Assembly (NCBI GenBank): GCA_018332375.1
Contig: BOPV01000001.1
Span: 930,001 to 994,000, forward strand
DNA: 64,000 nucleotides
Direction of reading: 5' to 3'
Origin: Roseiterribacter gracilis
Lineage (GTDB): Bacteria; Pseudomonadota; Alphaproteobacteria; BOG-932; Roseiterribacteraceae
Position 1 is the stretch's first letter; every line of letters begins with the position of its first letter. The notes below the pieces were generated by a model that saw nothing but the letters and a program-made list of their open reading frames with translations, made no database searches and was not told the DNA's origin. Positions 8,653 through 18,184 of the stretch are shown here, piece by piece. The position numbers and the translations under genes were made by a program.

Positions 8653-9950
8653 TGATCCCGCGCTACAGCCGGCCTGAAATGGTGAAGATCTGGGAGCCGG
8701 AAAACCGGTTCCGGATCTGGTTCGAAATCGAAGCCCATGCCTGCGACGCGCAGGCAGCGTTGGGTGTGATTCCGAAAGAAGCCGCCAAGGCAGTCTGGGA
8801 GCGCGGCAAGTGGGACATCGCGCGCATCGATGAAATCGAGCGCGAGACCAAGCACGACGTCATCGCCTTCCTGACCAACCTTGCCGAGCATGTTGGTCCG
8901 GAAGCGCGGTTCGTCCACCAGGGCATGACGTCGAGCGACGTGCTCGACACATGCCTGTCGGTGCAACTAACGCAAGCCGCCGATCTCCTGCTGGCCGATC
9001 TCGATTTGCTGCTTGCAGCTCTCGAACGTCGCGCGCGCGAACACAAACGCACGCCGACGATCGGGCGCAGCCACGGCATTCACGCCGAACCGACGTCGTT
9101 CGGTCTCAAACTGGCGACGCACTACGCGGCGTTCAAACGCAACCGCGATCGCCTGGCTGCAGCGCGCGCCGACGTCGCGACCTGCGCCATTTCCGGCGCT
9201 GTCGGCACGTTTGCGACGATCGACCCCGCGGTCGAAGAACATGTCGCGAAGAAAATGGGGCTGACGCCCGAAACAATTTCGACCCAGGTCATTCCGCGCG
9301 ACCGTCACGCTGCGTTCTTTGCAGCAATGGCGATCACCGCCTCGTCGATCGAGAATCTTGCGATCGAGATCCGCCATCTCCAGCGCAGCGAAGTGCGCGA
9401 AGCGGAAGAGTATTTCTCGCCCGGCCAGAAAGGCTCGTCGGCGATGCCGCACAAGCGCAACCCGGTCCTGACCGAGAACGTCACCGGCATCGCGCGCGTG
9501 GTGCGCGCTGCTGTGATTCCGGCGTTGGAAAACGTCGCGCTGTGGCACGAGCGCGATATCTCGCATTCGTCGGTCGAGCGCTTGAACGGCCCCGACGCGA
9601 CCGTCGCCTTGGACTTCGCGCTGGCGCGCATGACCAGCGTCATCGACAAGCTGGTCGTCTATCCCGAAAACATGCGCCGCAATCTCGACGCGCTGGGCGG
9701 GCTGCATTATTCGCAGCGCGTGATGCTGGCACTGACGCAGGCTGGTCTCAGCCGCGAAGACAGCTACAAAGCCGTCCAACGCAATGCGATGGCGGCCTGG
9801 GAAAATCGCCGCGACTTCCGCGCCGAACTGGAGAAGGACGAAGAACTCGCCAAGCTGTTGCCCAAAGCACAGCTCGATGGGTTGTTCGACCCCGACTTCT
9901 ATTTGCGCAATGTCGATGTGGTTTTCGCCCGAGTCTTCGGCAAGGCGTAA
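8652..9950 (+). CDS. purB: adenylosuccinate lyase
   Basis: Acts twice in purine synthesis: cleaves SAICAR to AICAR and adenylosuccinate to AMP, releasing fumarate. It has 432 residues, the usual length. The fumarase/aspartase superfamily signature SSAMPHKRNP is near residue 262, and 'TIGRSHGIHAEPT' near 137 carries the catalytic His. The N-terminus 'MIPRYSRPEMVKIW' is typical of the bacterial PurB subtype. The start overlaps the helicase stop by one base. Confidence 0.97.
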   Translation: MIPRYSRPEMVKIWEPENRFRIWFEIEAHACDAQAALGVIPKEAAKAVWERGKWDIARIDEIERETKHDVIAFLTNLAEHVGPEARFVHQGMTSSDVLDTCLSVQLTQAADLLLADLDLLLAALERRAREHKRTPTIGRSHGIHAEPTSFGLKLATHYAAFKRNRDRLAAARADVATCAISGAVGTFATIDPAVEEHVAKKMGLTPETISTQVIPRDRHAAFFAAMAITASSIENLAIEIRHLQRSEVREAEEYFSPGQKGSSAMPHKRNPVLTENVTGIARVVRAAVIPALENVALWHERDISHSSVERLNGPDATVALDFALARMTSVIDKLVVYPENMRRNLDALGGLHYSQRVMLALTQAGLSREDSYKAVQRNAMAAWENRRDFRAELEKDEELAKLLPKAQLDGLFDPDFYLRNVDVVFARVFGKA

Positions 9951-10009
9951 CAGCGGAACAGTCGTCTTGCCCGTCGGTTCGACCCGTAGAACCACGACGG
10001 AGACGATCG

Positions 10010-10144
10010 ATGAAGGCAATCAAACGGGCCGCGCTGCCCATTCTTGCCGTGCTGGCGCTTGCTGCCTGCGGCAGCAGCGACAAAACCGTCAGTTATACCA
10101 AGACCACCACGACCGAAGTCGAACGCGGCGCGGGTAATCCGTAA
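10010..10144 (+). CDS. very small hypothetical lipoprotein
   Basis: A 44-residue open frame with a good ribosome site (GGAG about 8 bases before the ATG) and a lipobox LAAC (Cys20) after a hydrophobic segment. The mature peptide is only some 24 residues, Thr/Ser/Lys-rich (YTKTTTTEVERG). Function unknown. A longer frame running back into purB is a shadow. It sits between purB and the convergent CNBD-EAL gene and may be the last gene of the purB transcript. Confidence 0.55.
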   Translation: MKAIKRAALPILAVLALAACGSSDKTVSYTKTTTTEVERGAGNP

Positions 10145-10156
10145 CCTGCCTCCGGC

Positions 10157-10182
10157 GCGGACTCAGCTACCGCCGAGTCCGC
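10157..10182. terminator. hairpin between convergent genes
   Basis: GCGGACTC (10157-10164) pairs with GAGTCCGC (10175-10182) around a 10-base loop. It contains the stop codon of the - strand CNBD-EAL gene and follows the small lipoprotein on the + strand. There is no T-run, so it is only a possible shared terminator. Confidence 0.35.
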
Positions 10183-11344
10183 CGCCGAGCAGCATCTGTT
10201 GCATGCTCGCGCGGCCGACCGGCATCGAATAGTGATAGCCCTGCCCGTATTGCAGCCCCATCTCGCGCAGCATGTCGGCGGTGCTTTCTTCTTCGATCCC
10301 TTCGGCGATCACTTTTAACGACATCGACTGGCCGAGACCGACGATGGTGCGCACGATGGCGCGGCTGCGATCGCTGGATGCCAACGCGTTGACGAAGGTA
10401 CGATCGATTTTAAGACTGTCGATCGGAAACCGGTGCAGATAGCTCAAGCTGGAATAGCCGGTGCCGAAATCGTCGAGCGCGATCGAGACGCCCAGCGAAC
10501 GTAATTCGGTCAGTACGCGATAGGCGATCTCGGGACTGTTGATCAGTCCGCTTTCGGTGATTTCCAATTTCAGCAGCGACGGATCGAATCCGGCCGTGCC
10601 GAGCAGCTTGCGCACATTCGCAACCAGCTGCATGTCGACGAAATTCTCGGCCGCGATGTTGATCGACAAGAAGAGCGGCTTGGTGCTGCGCCCCTTCTTA
10701 CCGGCAACCGCTTCCTGCGCCGACGCCAGGCTTTTCCAGGCGCTGGCCAGCACGACCGCGTCAATTTCGCGGATGAGGCCGGTCTGCTCGGCAACGCCGA
10801 TGAACTCGATCGGCGGGATCAGACCGCGATCCGGCTTGCGCCAGCGCGCCAATGCTTCAAAGCCGGCGATCTCGCCCGTGTCGAGATCGACGATTGGCTG
10901 GAAGAACGGTTCGAACTCGTCGTTGTCGAGCCCTTGGCGCAATTCGCCTTCGATCGTCAGGGTGCGCACCACATCGTCGCGCATGGCGCCTGCAACCGGC
11001 GGCGATGCGCGGCGATCGTGTACCGCCTGCAGCCGCATCAGCAGCGAGGTCACCAGCGAATAGATGTCGGGTTGGCTTGCGCGCAGCGACTCGCCGATGG
11101 CGTCGCGCGGAACGACCAGCACATCGAGCTCAGTTCGCGCCGTTGCCGTGGCCGGGCGCAAATCGTCGTCGATCAAAGCTGCTTCGCCAAAAATCTCGCC
11201 GGGCCCAAGCGCGGCAAGCACGACCAATCGTCCATCGCGCTCAATCGCGATTTCGACCGATCCACGTTCGATGATGTAGGCGCAATCGGCGGGTGCACCT
11301 TCCCCGAAGACGACGATGCCAGGCGCAATCGACTTTCGGTACAC
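10163..11344 (-). CDS. CNBD-EAL protein, predicted c-di-GMP phosphodiesterase
   Basis: A 393-residue soluble protein. Residues 1-115 form a CRP-like cyclic-nucleotide-binding domain that keeps the Glu (E54 in FGEAAL) and Arg (R63) of the phosphate cassette. Residues 130-385 form an EAL domain that degrades c-di-GMP. The catalytic set looks complete: EAL at 163-165, N229, E261, D291-D292, K312, E348 and Q368, so it should be active. No membrane segment or GGDEF domain. The start is GTG, since a stop codon lies in frame four codons upstream. Divergent from topoisomerase IB. A cyclic nucleotide may tune its activity. Confidence 0.9.
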   Translation of the reverse strand: MYRKSIAPGIVVFGEGAPADCAYIIERGSVEIAIERDGRLVVLAALGPGEIFGEAALIDDDLRPATATARTELDVLVVPRDAIGESLRASQPDIYSLVTSLLMRLQAVHDRRASPPVAGAMRDDVVRTLTIEGELRQGLDNDEFEPFFQPIVDLDTGEIAGFEALARWRKPDRGLIPPIEFIGVAEQTGLIREIDAVVLASAWKSLASAQEAVAGKKGRSTKPLFLSINIAAENFVDMQLVANVRKLLGTAGFDPSLLKLEITESGLINSPEIAYRVLTELRSLGVSIALDDFGTGYSSLSYLHRFPIDSLKIDRTFVNALASSDRSRAIVRTIVGLGQSMSLKVIAEGIEEESTADMLREMGLQYGQGYHYSMPVGRASMQQMLLGGGLGGS

Positions 11345-11444
11345 GCGGTCAATGCCTCACTACGCAGCGACAGCGCGTCGCCGGCACAAATCACCGTGGT
11401 CATGCGTTGTTGGCGCAGCAATACCTATCTGTCTAGCCCTTAAT

Positions 11445-12599
11445 ATGACGTTCGCATCGACGGACACGATTGAACCCGCACCCACCATGCCGTCGCCGCC
11501 GGTCGCGGCGCGGCAGGCAGGGCTGCGCTATGTCAGCGATGAAAGTCCTGGAATCACGCGACGCAAAGCGCGTGGCGGCTTCACCTATTTGGCTGCCGAC
11601 GGAACGCAAATTCGCGACGACAAGTCGTTGCGCCGCATTCGCGCGCTCGCAATTCCGCCTGCCTACACAGATGTTTGGATCTGTCCGTTGCCGAACGGCC
11701 ACATCCAAGCGACCGGCCGCGACGCACGTGGGCGCAAGCAATATCGCTATCACGCCAAATGGCGCGAAGTGCGCGACGAGGCCAAGTACGAACGCACCCT
11801 CGCCTTCGCCGAAGCCCTGCCCGCGATTCGCGCGCGGGTCGATGCCGACTTACGGCGCACTGGGCTGCCGCGCGAAAAGCTTCTTGCGACCGTGGTGCGG
11901 CTGTTGGAGTCGACCTTGATTCGCGTCGGCAACGAAGAATACGCACGCGACAATGGCAGCTATGGGCTGACGACGATGCGCGACAAGCACGTCGAAACCG
12001 AAGGCGCCAAGATCCGGTTTGAGTTCAAAGGCAAAAGCGGCAAGAAACACGCGGTCGAGATTCGCGACCGCCGCCTCGCCAAGATTGTCGCTGCCTGTCA
12101 GGCGCTGCCGGGCCAGGAGCTGTTCCAGTATCTCGACGAGAATGACGAACGGCGCAGCATCAGCTCGGACGACGTCAACGCCTATCTGCGCGAGATCACC
12201 GGCCAGGATTTTACCGCCAAGGATTTCCGCACCTGGGCCGGCACCGTGCTGGCAGCTTTGGCGCTGCAGGCGTTCGAAAGCTTCGACAGCCAGGCCGCCG
12301 CCAAACGCCAAGTGACCGAAGCGATCGAGAAAGTCGCTGCCCGGCTCGGCAACACCAAGGCGGTGTGCCGTAAATGCTACATCCACCCCGAGATCTTCGC
12401 CGCCCATCTCGACGGCAGCTTGGCCGAGCGGCTCAAGGTCGAAACCGAGATCGAACTCGTGCAAGGTCTGACCTCGATGAGCAGCGAGGAGACCGCGGTT
12501 TTGGCTTTTCTGCAGCAGCGGCTGGCGAAAGCCGTCAGCAAGACGAAGAAGAAACGCGCGGCGAAAAAGACCGGCGCAAAACGCATGCGGACCCACTGA
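11445..12599 (+). CDS. DNA topoisomerase IB (poxvirus/eukaryote-like)
   Basis: Relaxes supercoils through a 3'-phosphotyrosine intermediate. The length is 384 residues from the ATG at 11445; an ATG at 11487 is an alternative, and the open frame further upstream overlaps the divergent EAL gene. The catalytic Tyr is Y312 in 'KCYIHPEI'. Other active-site regions are 'IRVGNEEYARDNGSYG' near 160 and 'FRTWAGT' near 261. The C-terminus is Lys/Arg-rich (KTKKKRAAKKTGAKR). The next gene starts one base after the stop codon. Confidence 0.93.
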   Translation: MTFASTDTIEPAPTMPSPPVAARQAGLRYVSDESPGITRRKARGGFTYLAADGTQIRDDKSLRRIRALAIPPAYTDVWICPLPNGHIQATGRDARGRKQYRYHAKWREVRDEAKYERTLAFAEALPAIRARVDADLRRTGLPREKLLATVVRLLESTLIRVGNEEYARDNGSYGLTTMRDKHVETEGAKIRFEFKGKSGKKHAVEIRDRRLAKIVAACQALPGQELFQYLDENDERRSISSDDVNAYLREITGQDFTAKDFRTWAGTVLAALALQAFESFDSQAAAKRQVTEAIEKVAARLGNTKAVCRKCYIHPEIFAAHLDGSLAERLKVETEIELVQGLTSMSSEETAVLAFLQQRLAKAVSKTKKKRAAKKTGAKRMRTH

Positions 12600-12600
12600 C

Positions 12601-13431
12601 ATGATCCGCAACGTCTTGGGCCTGGCCTGGGACGCGGGCGAACGGTTGGTCGATGATGACGGGCTCGAAATGTCGGGCCATGTCGCCTTTACCGCGATGC
12701 TCGCGCTGTTTCCGTTTCTTGTGTTCCTGGCTGCACTGGCTGGCCTGGTCGGCGACGTGCACGGCGCCGAGACCTTCGTCGAATATCTGTTTCTGTTCGT
12801 GCCGCAAGAGATCGTCAAAACGCTGGTGCCGATCATCAACCAGGTTCTGTCGACGCCACGCACCGATCTCGCCGCAATTGGTCTGGTCGCAGCTTTGTGG
12901 TCCGCCATGTCGGGCGTCGATGCGCTGCGCGTTTCACTGAACCGTGCCTACGGCGCTTCCGAGGAACGCCCCTATTGGCGCCGCAAGCTGATGGATCTCG
13001 CCTTCGTGCTGCTGGGTTCGTTGATGATCGTGCTGCTCACGATCGGCATCGTGCTCGGCCCGCTGGTGGCGCAGATCCTGACGCGCATCCTCGGCATGTT
13101 CGCGCCCGAGCTCGATCTCTGGGCGCGCGGACGCTACGTCGTCACCTTGGTGGTGATGCTCGTCGGGCTGGTCGTGGTGCATCGCTGGCTGCCGAACTTG
13201 AAACACCGCGCGCGTGACGTGTTGCCGGGCGCAATTGCAACGACGGTGCTGTGGGTGCTGGCGGCGATGCTGTTCAGCGAATATCTGGGCCGCTTTGCCA
13301 ATTACGGTGCGACCTATGGCAGTCTGGCCGGCGTCATCGCCGCCCTGCTCTTCTTTTATGTCAGCGCTATTTTGTTCGTGTATGGCGGGCATCTGAATGC
13401 CGCGCTGTATCGACGGAGGAAACAACCGTGA
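12601..13431 (+). CDS. YihY/BrkB family inner-membrane protein
   Basis: A 276-residue polytopic membrane protein with about six hydrophobic segments, of the family once called ribonuclease BN in error. Recognisable parts are '[22 protein letters not shown]' near the N-terminus (written here in short: [15 protein letters not shown]), '[20 protein letters not shown]' and the last segment '[20 protein letters not shown]'. Function unknown; transport or export has been suggested for relatives. Starts one base after the topoisomerase stop and overlaps CreA by a GTGA junction. Confidence 0.88.
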   Translation: MIRNVLGLAWDAGERLVDDDGLEMSGHVAFTAMLALFPFLVFLAALAGLVGDVHGAETFVEYLFLFVPQEIVKTLVPIINQVLSTPRTDLAAIGLVAALWSAMSGVDALRVSLNRAYGASEERPYWRRKLMDLAFVLLGSLMIVLLTIGIVLGPLVAQILTRILGMFAPELDLWARGRYVVTLVVMLVGLVVVHRWLPNLKHRARDVLPGAIATTVLWVLAAMLFSEYLGRFANYGATYGSLAGVIAALLFFYVSAILFVYGGHLNAALYRRRKQP

Positions 13432-13880
13432 AATACGCACTCGCGCTTTTGGCTCTCGCTCTGCCTTCGATGTCCGCAGCGGAAGAGATCGGCAGCGTCG
13501 ACACCGCGTTCAAGCTGATCGGCCCCAACCACAAGATCGTGGTCGAGGCGTTCGACGATCCCAAGGTGCAGAACGTCGCGTGTCACGTCTCAAGTGCCAA
13601 GAAAGGCGGCCTGAAAGGCGCGGTCGGTCTCGCCGAAGACACGTCCGACGCGTCGATCGCCTGCCGGCAGATCGGTCCGATCACGATCAAAGAGGAACTG
13701 AAAGACGGCGAAGAAGTCTTCAACGAGCGCCGCTCGATTCTGTTCAAGCGGCTGCGCGTCGTGCGCTTTCTCGACAAGACTCGCAACACGCTCGTCTACG
13801 TCGTGTACAGCGACAAGCTGATCGACGGATCCCCGAAGAACAGCCTGTCGACCGTACCGATTATGCCGTGGGGCAAGTGA
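13428..13880 (+). CDS. creA: CreA family periplasmic protein
   Basis: A 150-residue exported protein of the CreA family. GTG at 13428 is chosen because GGAGG lies at 13415-13419, it overlaps the previous stop by GTGA, and it yields a signal peptide ending near 'SMSAAEE'. Family features are '[13 protein letters not shown]' and '[16 protein letters not shown]'-like segments (here [16 protein letters not shown]), with two cysteines that probably form a disulphide. The function of CreA is not established. Confidence 0.87.
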   Translation: MKYALALLALALPSMSAAEEIGSVDTAFKLIGPNHKIVVEAFDDPKVQNVACHVSSAKKGGLKGAVGLAEDTSDASIACRQIGPITIKEELKDGEEVFNERRSILFKRLRVVRFLDKTRNTLVYVVYSDKLIDGSPKNSLSTVPIMPWGK

Positions 13881-13893
13881 CGTGTGTTAGCAC

Positions 13894-13990
13894 GTCATCC
13901 CTGCGTAGGCAGCGATCCATCGCGACGCCGCCGCGATCCTGGCGACGTCGCGAACATGGATGAATGGATCCCCGCTTTCGCGGGGATGAC
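13894..13990. repeat. 97-base palindromic intergenic element (MITE/REP-like)
   Basis: The ends are inverted repeats: GTCATCCCTGCG (13894-13905) against CGCGGGGATGAC (13979-13990), 11 of 12 matching. Inside are two further hairpins, TCGCGACG/CGTCGCGA (13920-13927 and 13946-13953) and ATCCCCGC/GCGGGGAT (13968-13975 and 13980-13987). It lies between creA and the convergent DUF3309 gene. It has no coding capacity. A related half-copy is at 7034-7060. Confidence 0.75.
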
Positions 13991-13999
13991 GCGTTCGCG

Positions 14000-14158
14000 T
14001 CAGATCCGACCCAGCAACAGCAGGATCAGCAGCACGACCAGAACCGTGCCAAGCACGCCGCTCGGGTAATAGCCCCAACCGCGGCTATACGGCCAAGCGG
14101 GCACGGCACCGACCAACAGCAGGATCAGCACCACAAGAAGAATCGTCGACAAGGCCAT
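14000..14158 (-). CDS. DUF3309 family small membrane peptide
   Basis: A 52-residue peptide with two hydrophobic segments (ALSTILLVVLILLLVGAVP and GTVLVVLLILLLLGRI) separated by a Pro/Trp/Tyr/Gly turn, 'AWPYSRGWGYYPSG', which is the DUF3309 signature. The ATG at 14158 is chosen because AGAGGT lies about 8 bases upstream; the frame is open a little further. It should insert in the inner membrane as a hairpin. Function unknown. Divergent from the AsmA gene. Confidence 0.8.
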   Translation of the reverse strand: MALSTILLVVLILLLVGAVPAWPYSRGWGYYPSGVLGTVLVVLLILLLLGRI

Positions 14159-14249
14159 TTGGGCACCTCTGATCAAACACTGCCCGAACAACACACCTCG
14201 ATCGTATTATGTTCCGGAACGCTGGCCGCTCGTGCGCCGTTGCTGCGAC

Positions 14250-16301
14250 ATGCCCCGCTCGCTTCGTATCAGCCTGTATGTCCTCGCCTCGCTCGCCGGC
14301 CTCATTGTGCTGGTCGCGCTGTTGTTTCAATGGAACTGGCTGAAAGCCCCGATTGAGGCGCGGCTTGGCCGGGCTACGGGCAAACAGGTCAAAATCGTCG
14401 GTGACGTGCATGGCGAATGGCACTGGCATCCGCGCATCGTGTTCGACGACGTCCAGATCAGCGAGCCCGACTGGCAAGGCAACGGCACCAAGGTTGGGCA
14501 GATCGAGCATACCGAAATCGTCGTCAGCGTCCCGGCCCTGTTCCGCGGCGCGCTGGAACTGCCCGAAATCAAACTGATCAAACCAGAACTTGCGCTGGTG
14601 CGGCATGCCGACGGCAGCGCCAACTGGACGCTCGACCTGCCCGACGACAACAGCGGCAGCGGTCCCAAGATCGGCAATTTGCAGATCGAACACGGCAAGC
14701 TGGCACTGCAGGACGCACTGAAAAAAATCGGCATCGAAAGCCAAGTCCAGACGGTCAACGACAAGGACGGCAACGGTCGCATCCGCATCACCGGGCACGG
14801 CACTTACAAGGACGCCAAGTTCGAGCTGAAATTCGAAGGCGGCTCGGTGTTGAATCTGCGCGACACGACGCAGCCCTACAAAGTGAATGTCGACGCCGTC
14901 GCCGGGCGCACGCATCTGACTGCGGTCGGTACCGTGATCGATCCGGTCCAGATGGCCGGGCTGAATCTGCTGACGACGCTCGAAGGCGAAAACGCCGCCG
15001 ACCTGTTTCCGATCGCGGGCATCGCCGCGCCGGATACGCCGCCCTACAAGCTGACCGGAACGTTGCTGCGCAAAGGCAAGATTTTCACCTTCCAAAAGTT
15101 CGACGGCACGGTGGGCGACAGCGATCTGCAGGGCACGCTGCAATTCGACGCCGGCCGCGAACGCATGCTGATCAGCGGCAACCTCCATTCGAAACAGCTC
15201 AAACTGAAAGATCTCGGTCTCGTCGTCGGTGCGCCAGCCGGCACGACCAGCCGCCGCGGCACCAACACCGAGCAGCGCGTCGTCGCCGAACGATTTCGCA
15301 ACAGCGATCGGGTTCTGCCCGATGCGCCGCTCGACTTTGCCCGTATCCGCAGCGTCGACGCCGACGTGACGTTGAAGGCGCAGACTTTAGAAGCGCCGGG
15401 CCTGCCGCTCGAAGATCTCGATCTCGGCATCAAGCTCGACAATTCGCTGCTGGGCTTGAAGCCGTTGAAAGTCGGCGTTGCGGGCGGCCGCGCCGAAGGC
15501 GGCATCGTGATCGATGCGCGCCAGGACCGGGTCAAAACCGAATACGATCTGCGTTTGCGCGGATTCAAGTTCGAAGAAATTCTGCGACGCGCCGGCGTGC
15601 CCGGCCATGGCGACGGAACCATCAACGGTCGCATCCAGCTGGTCGGCACCGGCAATTCAATCCGCCGCTCGCTCGGCAATGCCGACGGACAAATCTCGGC
15701 GGTGATGGAAGGCGGTCGCCTGTCGAGCCTCGCGACCGAACTGGTCGGGTTGGATATCGCAGAAGCGATCGGCTTTGCGATCACCGGTGACAAGACCTAC
15801 CCGATGCGTTGCGCCGTCGCCGACTTCAATGTGCGCGACGGGATCATGGATCCACGCGCGCTCGTGATCGACACGACCGATACGCTGATCGTCGGCCAGG
15901 GTGACATCTCGCTGCGGCGCGAGGCGCTGGACCTGCGGATCGAAGCCAATCCCAAAGACGTCTCGCCGCTGACGGTCCGCACGCCGATCACGATCGGCGG
16001 CACGTTCAAATATCCCGCCATCGGCGTCGATCCCAAGCCGCTGCTGATCAAAGGCGGCATCGCCGCCGTGCTCAGCGTCGTGCTGACGCCGGTGGGCGCG
16101 GCGCTCGCCTTCGTTGATCCCGGCGAAGGCGCCCAGGACAGCGACTGCCGCGGCATGATCAACGAAGCCAACACGCGCATGACCCCGGCAGCCCAGGATG
16201 CGACCAAACAGGCGACTCCAAAGCCTCAAGGAAGCCCGCGAACCGGCACTGGCAGCTCGACGCCGGTCAAACCCGACAAACATTCACAGCCCCGTCACTA
16301 G
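14250..16301 (+). CDS. AsmA family protein
   Basis: A 683-residue protein with one N-terminal membrane anchor (about residues 5-27) and a long periplasmic beta-rich region. AsmA-like proteins belong to the bridge-like family thought to move phospholipids between the membranes. The AsmA start pattern 'LKAPIEARLGRATGKQVKIVGD' (shortened: IEARLGRATGKQVKI) and the C-terminal 'GGTFKYPAIGVDPKPLLIK' region fit. The last 40 residues are Thr/Pro/Lys-rich. ATG at 14250 is preferred over GTG at 14232 because it begins directly with the anchor. Confidence 0.87.
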   Translation: MPRSLRISLYVLASLAGLIVLVALLFQWNWLKAPIEARLGRATGKQVKIVGDVHGEWHWHPRIVFDDVQISEPDWQGNGTKVGQIEHTEIVVSVPALFRGALELPEIKLIKPELALVRHADGSANWTLDLPDDNSGSGPKIGNLQIEHGKLALQDALKKIGIESQVQTVNDKDGNGRIRITGHGTYKDAKFELKFEGGSVLNLRDTTQPYKVNVDAVAGRTHLTAVGTVIDPVQMAGLNLLTTLEGENAADLFPIAGIAAPDTPPYKLTGTLLRKGKIFTFQKFDGTVGDSDLQGTLQFDAGRERMLISGNLHSKQLKLKDLGLVVGAPAGTTSRRGTNTEQRVVAERFRNSDRVLPDAPLDFARIRSVDADVTLKAQTLEAPGLPLEDLDLGIKLDNSLLGLKPLKVGVAGGRAEGGIVIDARQDRVKTEYDLRLRGFKFEEILRRAGVPGHGDGTINGRIQLVGTGNSIRRSLGNADGQISAVMEGGRLSSLATELVGLDIAEAIGFAITGDKTYPMRCAVADFNVRDGIMDPRALVIDTTDTLIVGQGDISLRREALDLRIEANPKDVSPLTVRTPITIGGTFKYPAIGVDPKPLLIKGGIAAVLSVVLTPVGAALAFVDPGEGAQDSDCRGMINEANTRMTPAAQDATKQATPKPQGSPRTGTGSSTPVKPDKHSQPRH

Positions 16302-16456
16302 CGCCCGCGTTTCGATATCAGCGCTCAATCGCACGATAAAATCGACACGACCTACAGCGCATACGCACCCCAGCTGCCGCAATCGGCGTGTGATTTACCT
16401 TTCAGCAAGTCGCGGATTCGATCGTCCCCGCATCATAAATGCGAGAGACGTCCACA

Positions 16457-18118
16457 ATGGGTCGCTTCGAAAATCTACCGATCGGCCGCCGGGTCGGGTT
16501 CGGCTTTGCTGCCATCCTGCTGTTGCTGCTGGCTGTGGCGACCATCGGTTGGCGCGGCGTCGCCTCCATGGACACTGCGTTCGACGAATATCGGCGCGTT
16601 TCGTCCAACACGCTCAATCTTGCGATCGCGAGCCGCGAAGTCGTCGGCCTGCGGCGCAATACCTTGAGCTGGCGCCTGACGCGCGACGTCAAAGTCGTCG
16701 AACGTTTCGACACGCTGGTGAAGAATCTCGGCACCTCGCTGACCGAACTTGAGCGCGGCACGCACGCGGAGGACCGCAAGGCCCGCTATCGCAAGCTGCA
16801 AGAGCTGCTGACCGGCATCAATGGCGACTTTCGCACCATGATTGCCGGCAAAGACAACGCCGCGATCGAAACGGCCGCAGCGGCGATCGACGACAAGGCG
16901 CAAGCCATGACCAATCTCGCCGACGAAGCACGCGCCCTGGAGACGAAACGGACTGAAGCGCTGGGGACGGAAATCAACGAAACCGGCGCGCGCACCCAGC
17001 TTCTGTCGCTGATCATTGCAGCCGGCGCGCTGATTTCTGGCATTGCCGCCGCAGTTGTCGTCGCACGCAGCGTGGTGCGCCCAATCGGCGCTATTACCGG
17101 CACGATGAGTGAACTGTCGCAAGGCAAGCGCGACGTCGAGATTCCGGGCCGCACGCGCAAGGACGAAATTGGCACCATGGCCGCCGCGTTGGAAGTCTTC
17201 CGCGCCGGTCTGGTCGAGAACGAACGGATGGCTGCAGCACAACGCGAAGAAGAGCTGCTGAAACTGGAACGGCAGAAACGCATCGACGGGCTGGTTGCGA
17301 ATTTTGAAAACAGCGCCACTGCGATCGTCGATGCGGTCAGCGGTGCATCGACCGAGCTGCAAAGCACCGCCGAAGCCATGGCGGCGATTGCTGAAGAAAC
17401 CAACCGTCAGGCGCTGACGGTTTCATCGGCCAGCGAAGAAGCCTCGGTCAATGTCGGCACGGTTGCCGCAGCCGCCGAAGAATTGTCGAGCTCGATCTCG
17501 GAAATCGGCCGCCAAGTCACGCGCTCGGCCGAAGAAGCATCGGCTGCGGGCGAACGCGCGCAACGTACCGACGCAACCGTGCGGGCTTTGTCGGAAGCAA
17601 CCGCCAAGATCGACGAAGTCGTGACCTTGATCGACAGCGTCGCGGGCCAAACCAACCTGCTGGCACTCAATGCGACGATCGAAGCAGCCCGCGCCGGCGA
17701 AGCAGGCAAAGGCTTTGCGGTTGTCGCCAGCGAGGTCAAATCGCTGGCGCAACAGACGTCGCGCGCGACCGAAACGATCCGCGGACAAATCCAGGCGGTG
17801 CAGACGACGTCGGGCGAAGCAGTGATGGCGGTCGGCGAGATCACGAAAGTGATCACGACGATTCAGGAAAGCAGCACGATCATCGCTAGCGCGGTCGAAG
17901 AACAGGTCGCCACCACCGGCGAGATCGCGCGCAATGTGCAGCAGGCAGCAGCCGGCACGAAAGAAGTCTCGTCGAACATCGCCGGCGTCAGCCAGGCAGC
18001 TGAATCGGCTGGTGCTGCGGCGAGCCAGGTGTTGGGTGCAGCCAGCGAGCTTGCGCGTCAGGCCGACACGTTGCGCGGCGAAGTGCGCCGCTTCCTCGAC
18101 GGGGTGCGCGCTGCCTAG
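16457..18118 (+). CDS. methyl-accepting chemotaxis protein
   Basis: A 553-residue transmembrane chemoreceptor. Order: TM1 (about 14-33), a periplasmic helical sensor of about 150 residues, TM2 (about 182-205), HAMP (to about 258), and the cytoplasmic signalling helices with the tip motif '[20 protein letters not shown]' near 393-412. No C-terminal CheR pentapeptide is seen. ATG 16457 is chosen over 16439 because GAGAG lies about 9 bases before it. The 155-base gap upstream shows no clear promoter or gene. No che genes adjoin. Confidence 0.93.
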   Translation: MGRFENLPIGRRVGFGFAAILLLLLAVATIGWRGVASMDTAFDEYRRVSSNTLNLAIASREVVGLRRNTLSWRLTRDVKVVERFDTLVKNLGTSLTELERGTHAEDRKARYRKLQELLTGINGDFRTMIAGKDNAAIETAAAAIDDKAQAMTNLADEARALETKRTEALGTEINETGARTQLLSLIIAAGALISGIAAAVVVARSVVRPIGAITGTMSELSQGKRDVEIPGRTRKDEIGTMAAALEVFRAGLVENERMAAAQREEELLKLERQKRIDGLVANFENSATAIVDAVSGASTELQSTAEAMAAIAEETNRQALTVSSASEEASVNVGTVAAAAEELSSSISEIGRQVTRSAEEASAAGERAQRTDATVRALSEATAKIDEVVTLIDSVAGQTNLLALNATIEAARAGEAGKGFAVVASEVKSLAQQTSRATETIRGQIQAVQTTSGEAVMAVGEITKVITTIQESSTIIASAVEEQVATTGEIARNVQQAAAGTKEVSSNIAGVSQAAESAGAAASQVLGAASELARQADTLRGEVRRFLDGVRAA

Positions 18119-18122
18119 CTCA

Positions 18123-18141
18123 GTTTTCGCTTCACGAAAAC
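18123..18141 (+). terminator. hairpin after chemoreceptor gene
   Basis: GTTTTCG (18123-18129), loop CTTCA, CGAAAAC (18135-18141), starting 4 bases past the chemoreceptor stop. A-rich sequence follows on the + strand. Probably part of a bidirectional terminator region with the next hairpin. Confidence 0.45.
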
Positions 18142-18158
18142 GAGCAAACCAAAAAGCG

Positions 18159-18184
18159 AAGCATGATCCCGAGGGATCATGCTT
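18159..18184. terminator. perfect 11-bp hairpin between convergent genes
   Basis: AAGCATGATCC (18159-18169) and GGATCATGCTT (18174-18184) around CGAG. It contains the cobU stop codon (18177-18179). On the - strand it is followed by TTCGCTTTTTGG, a T-rich stretch (complement of 18147-18158), as expected for intrinsic termination of cobU. Confidence 0.65.

Noticed and set aside
11316..11444. Extended topoisomerase IB start at 11316
   Set aside because: It would overlap the divergent CNBD-EAL gene, and the added residues do not match the family.
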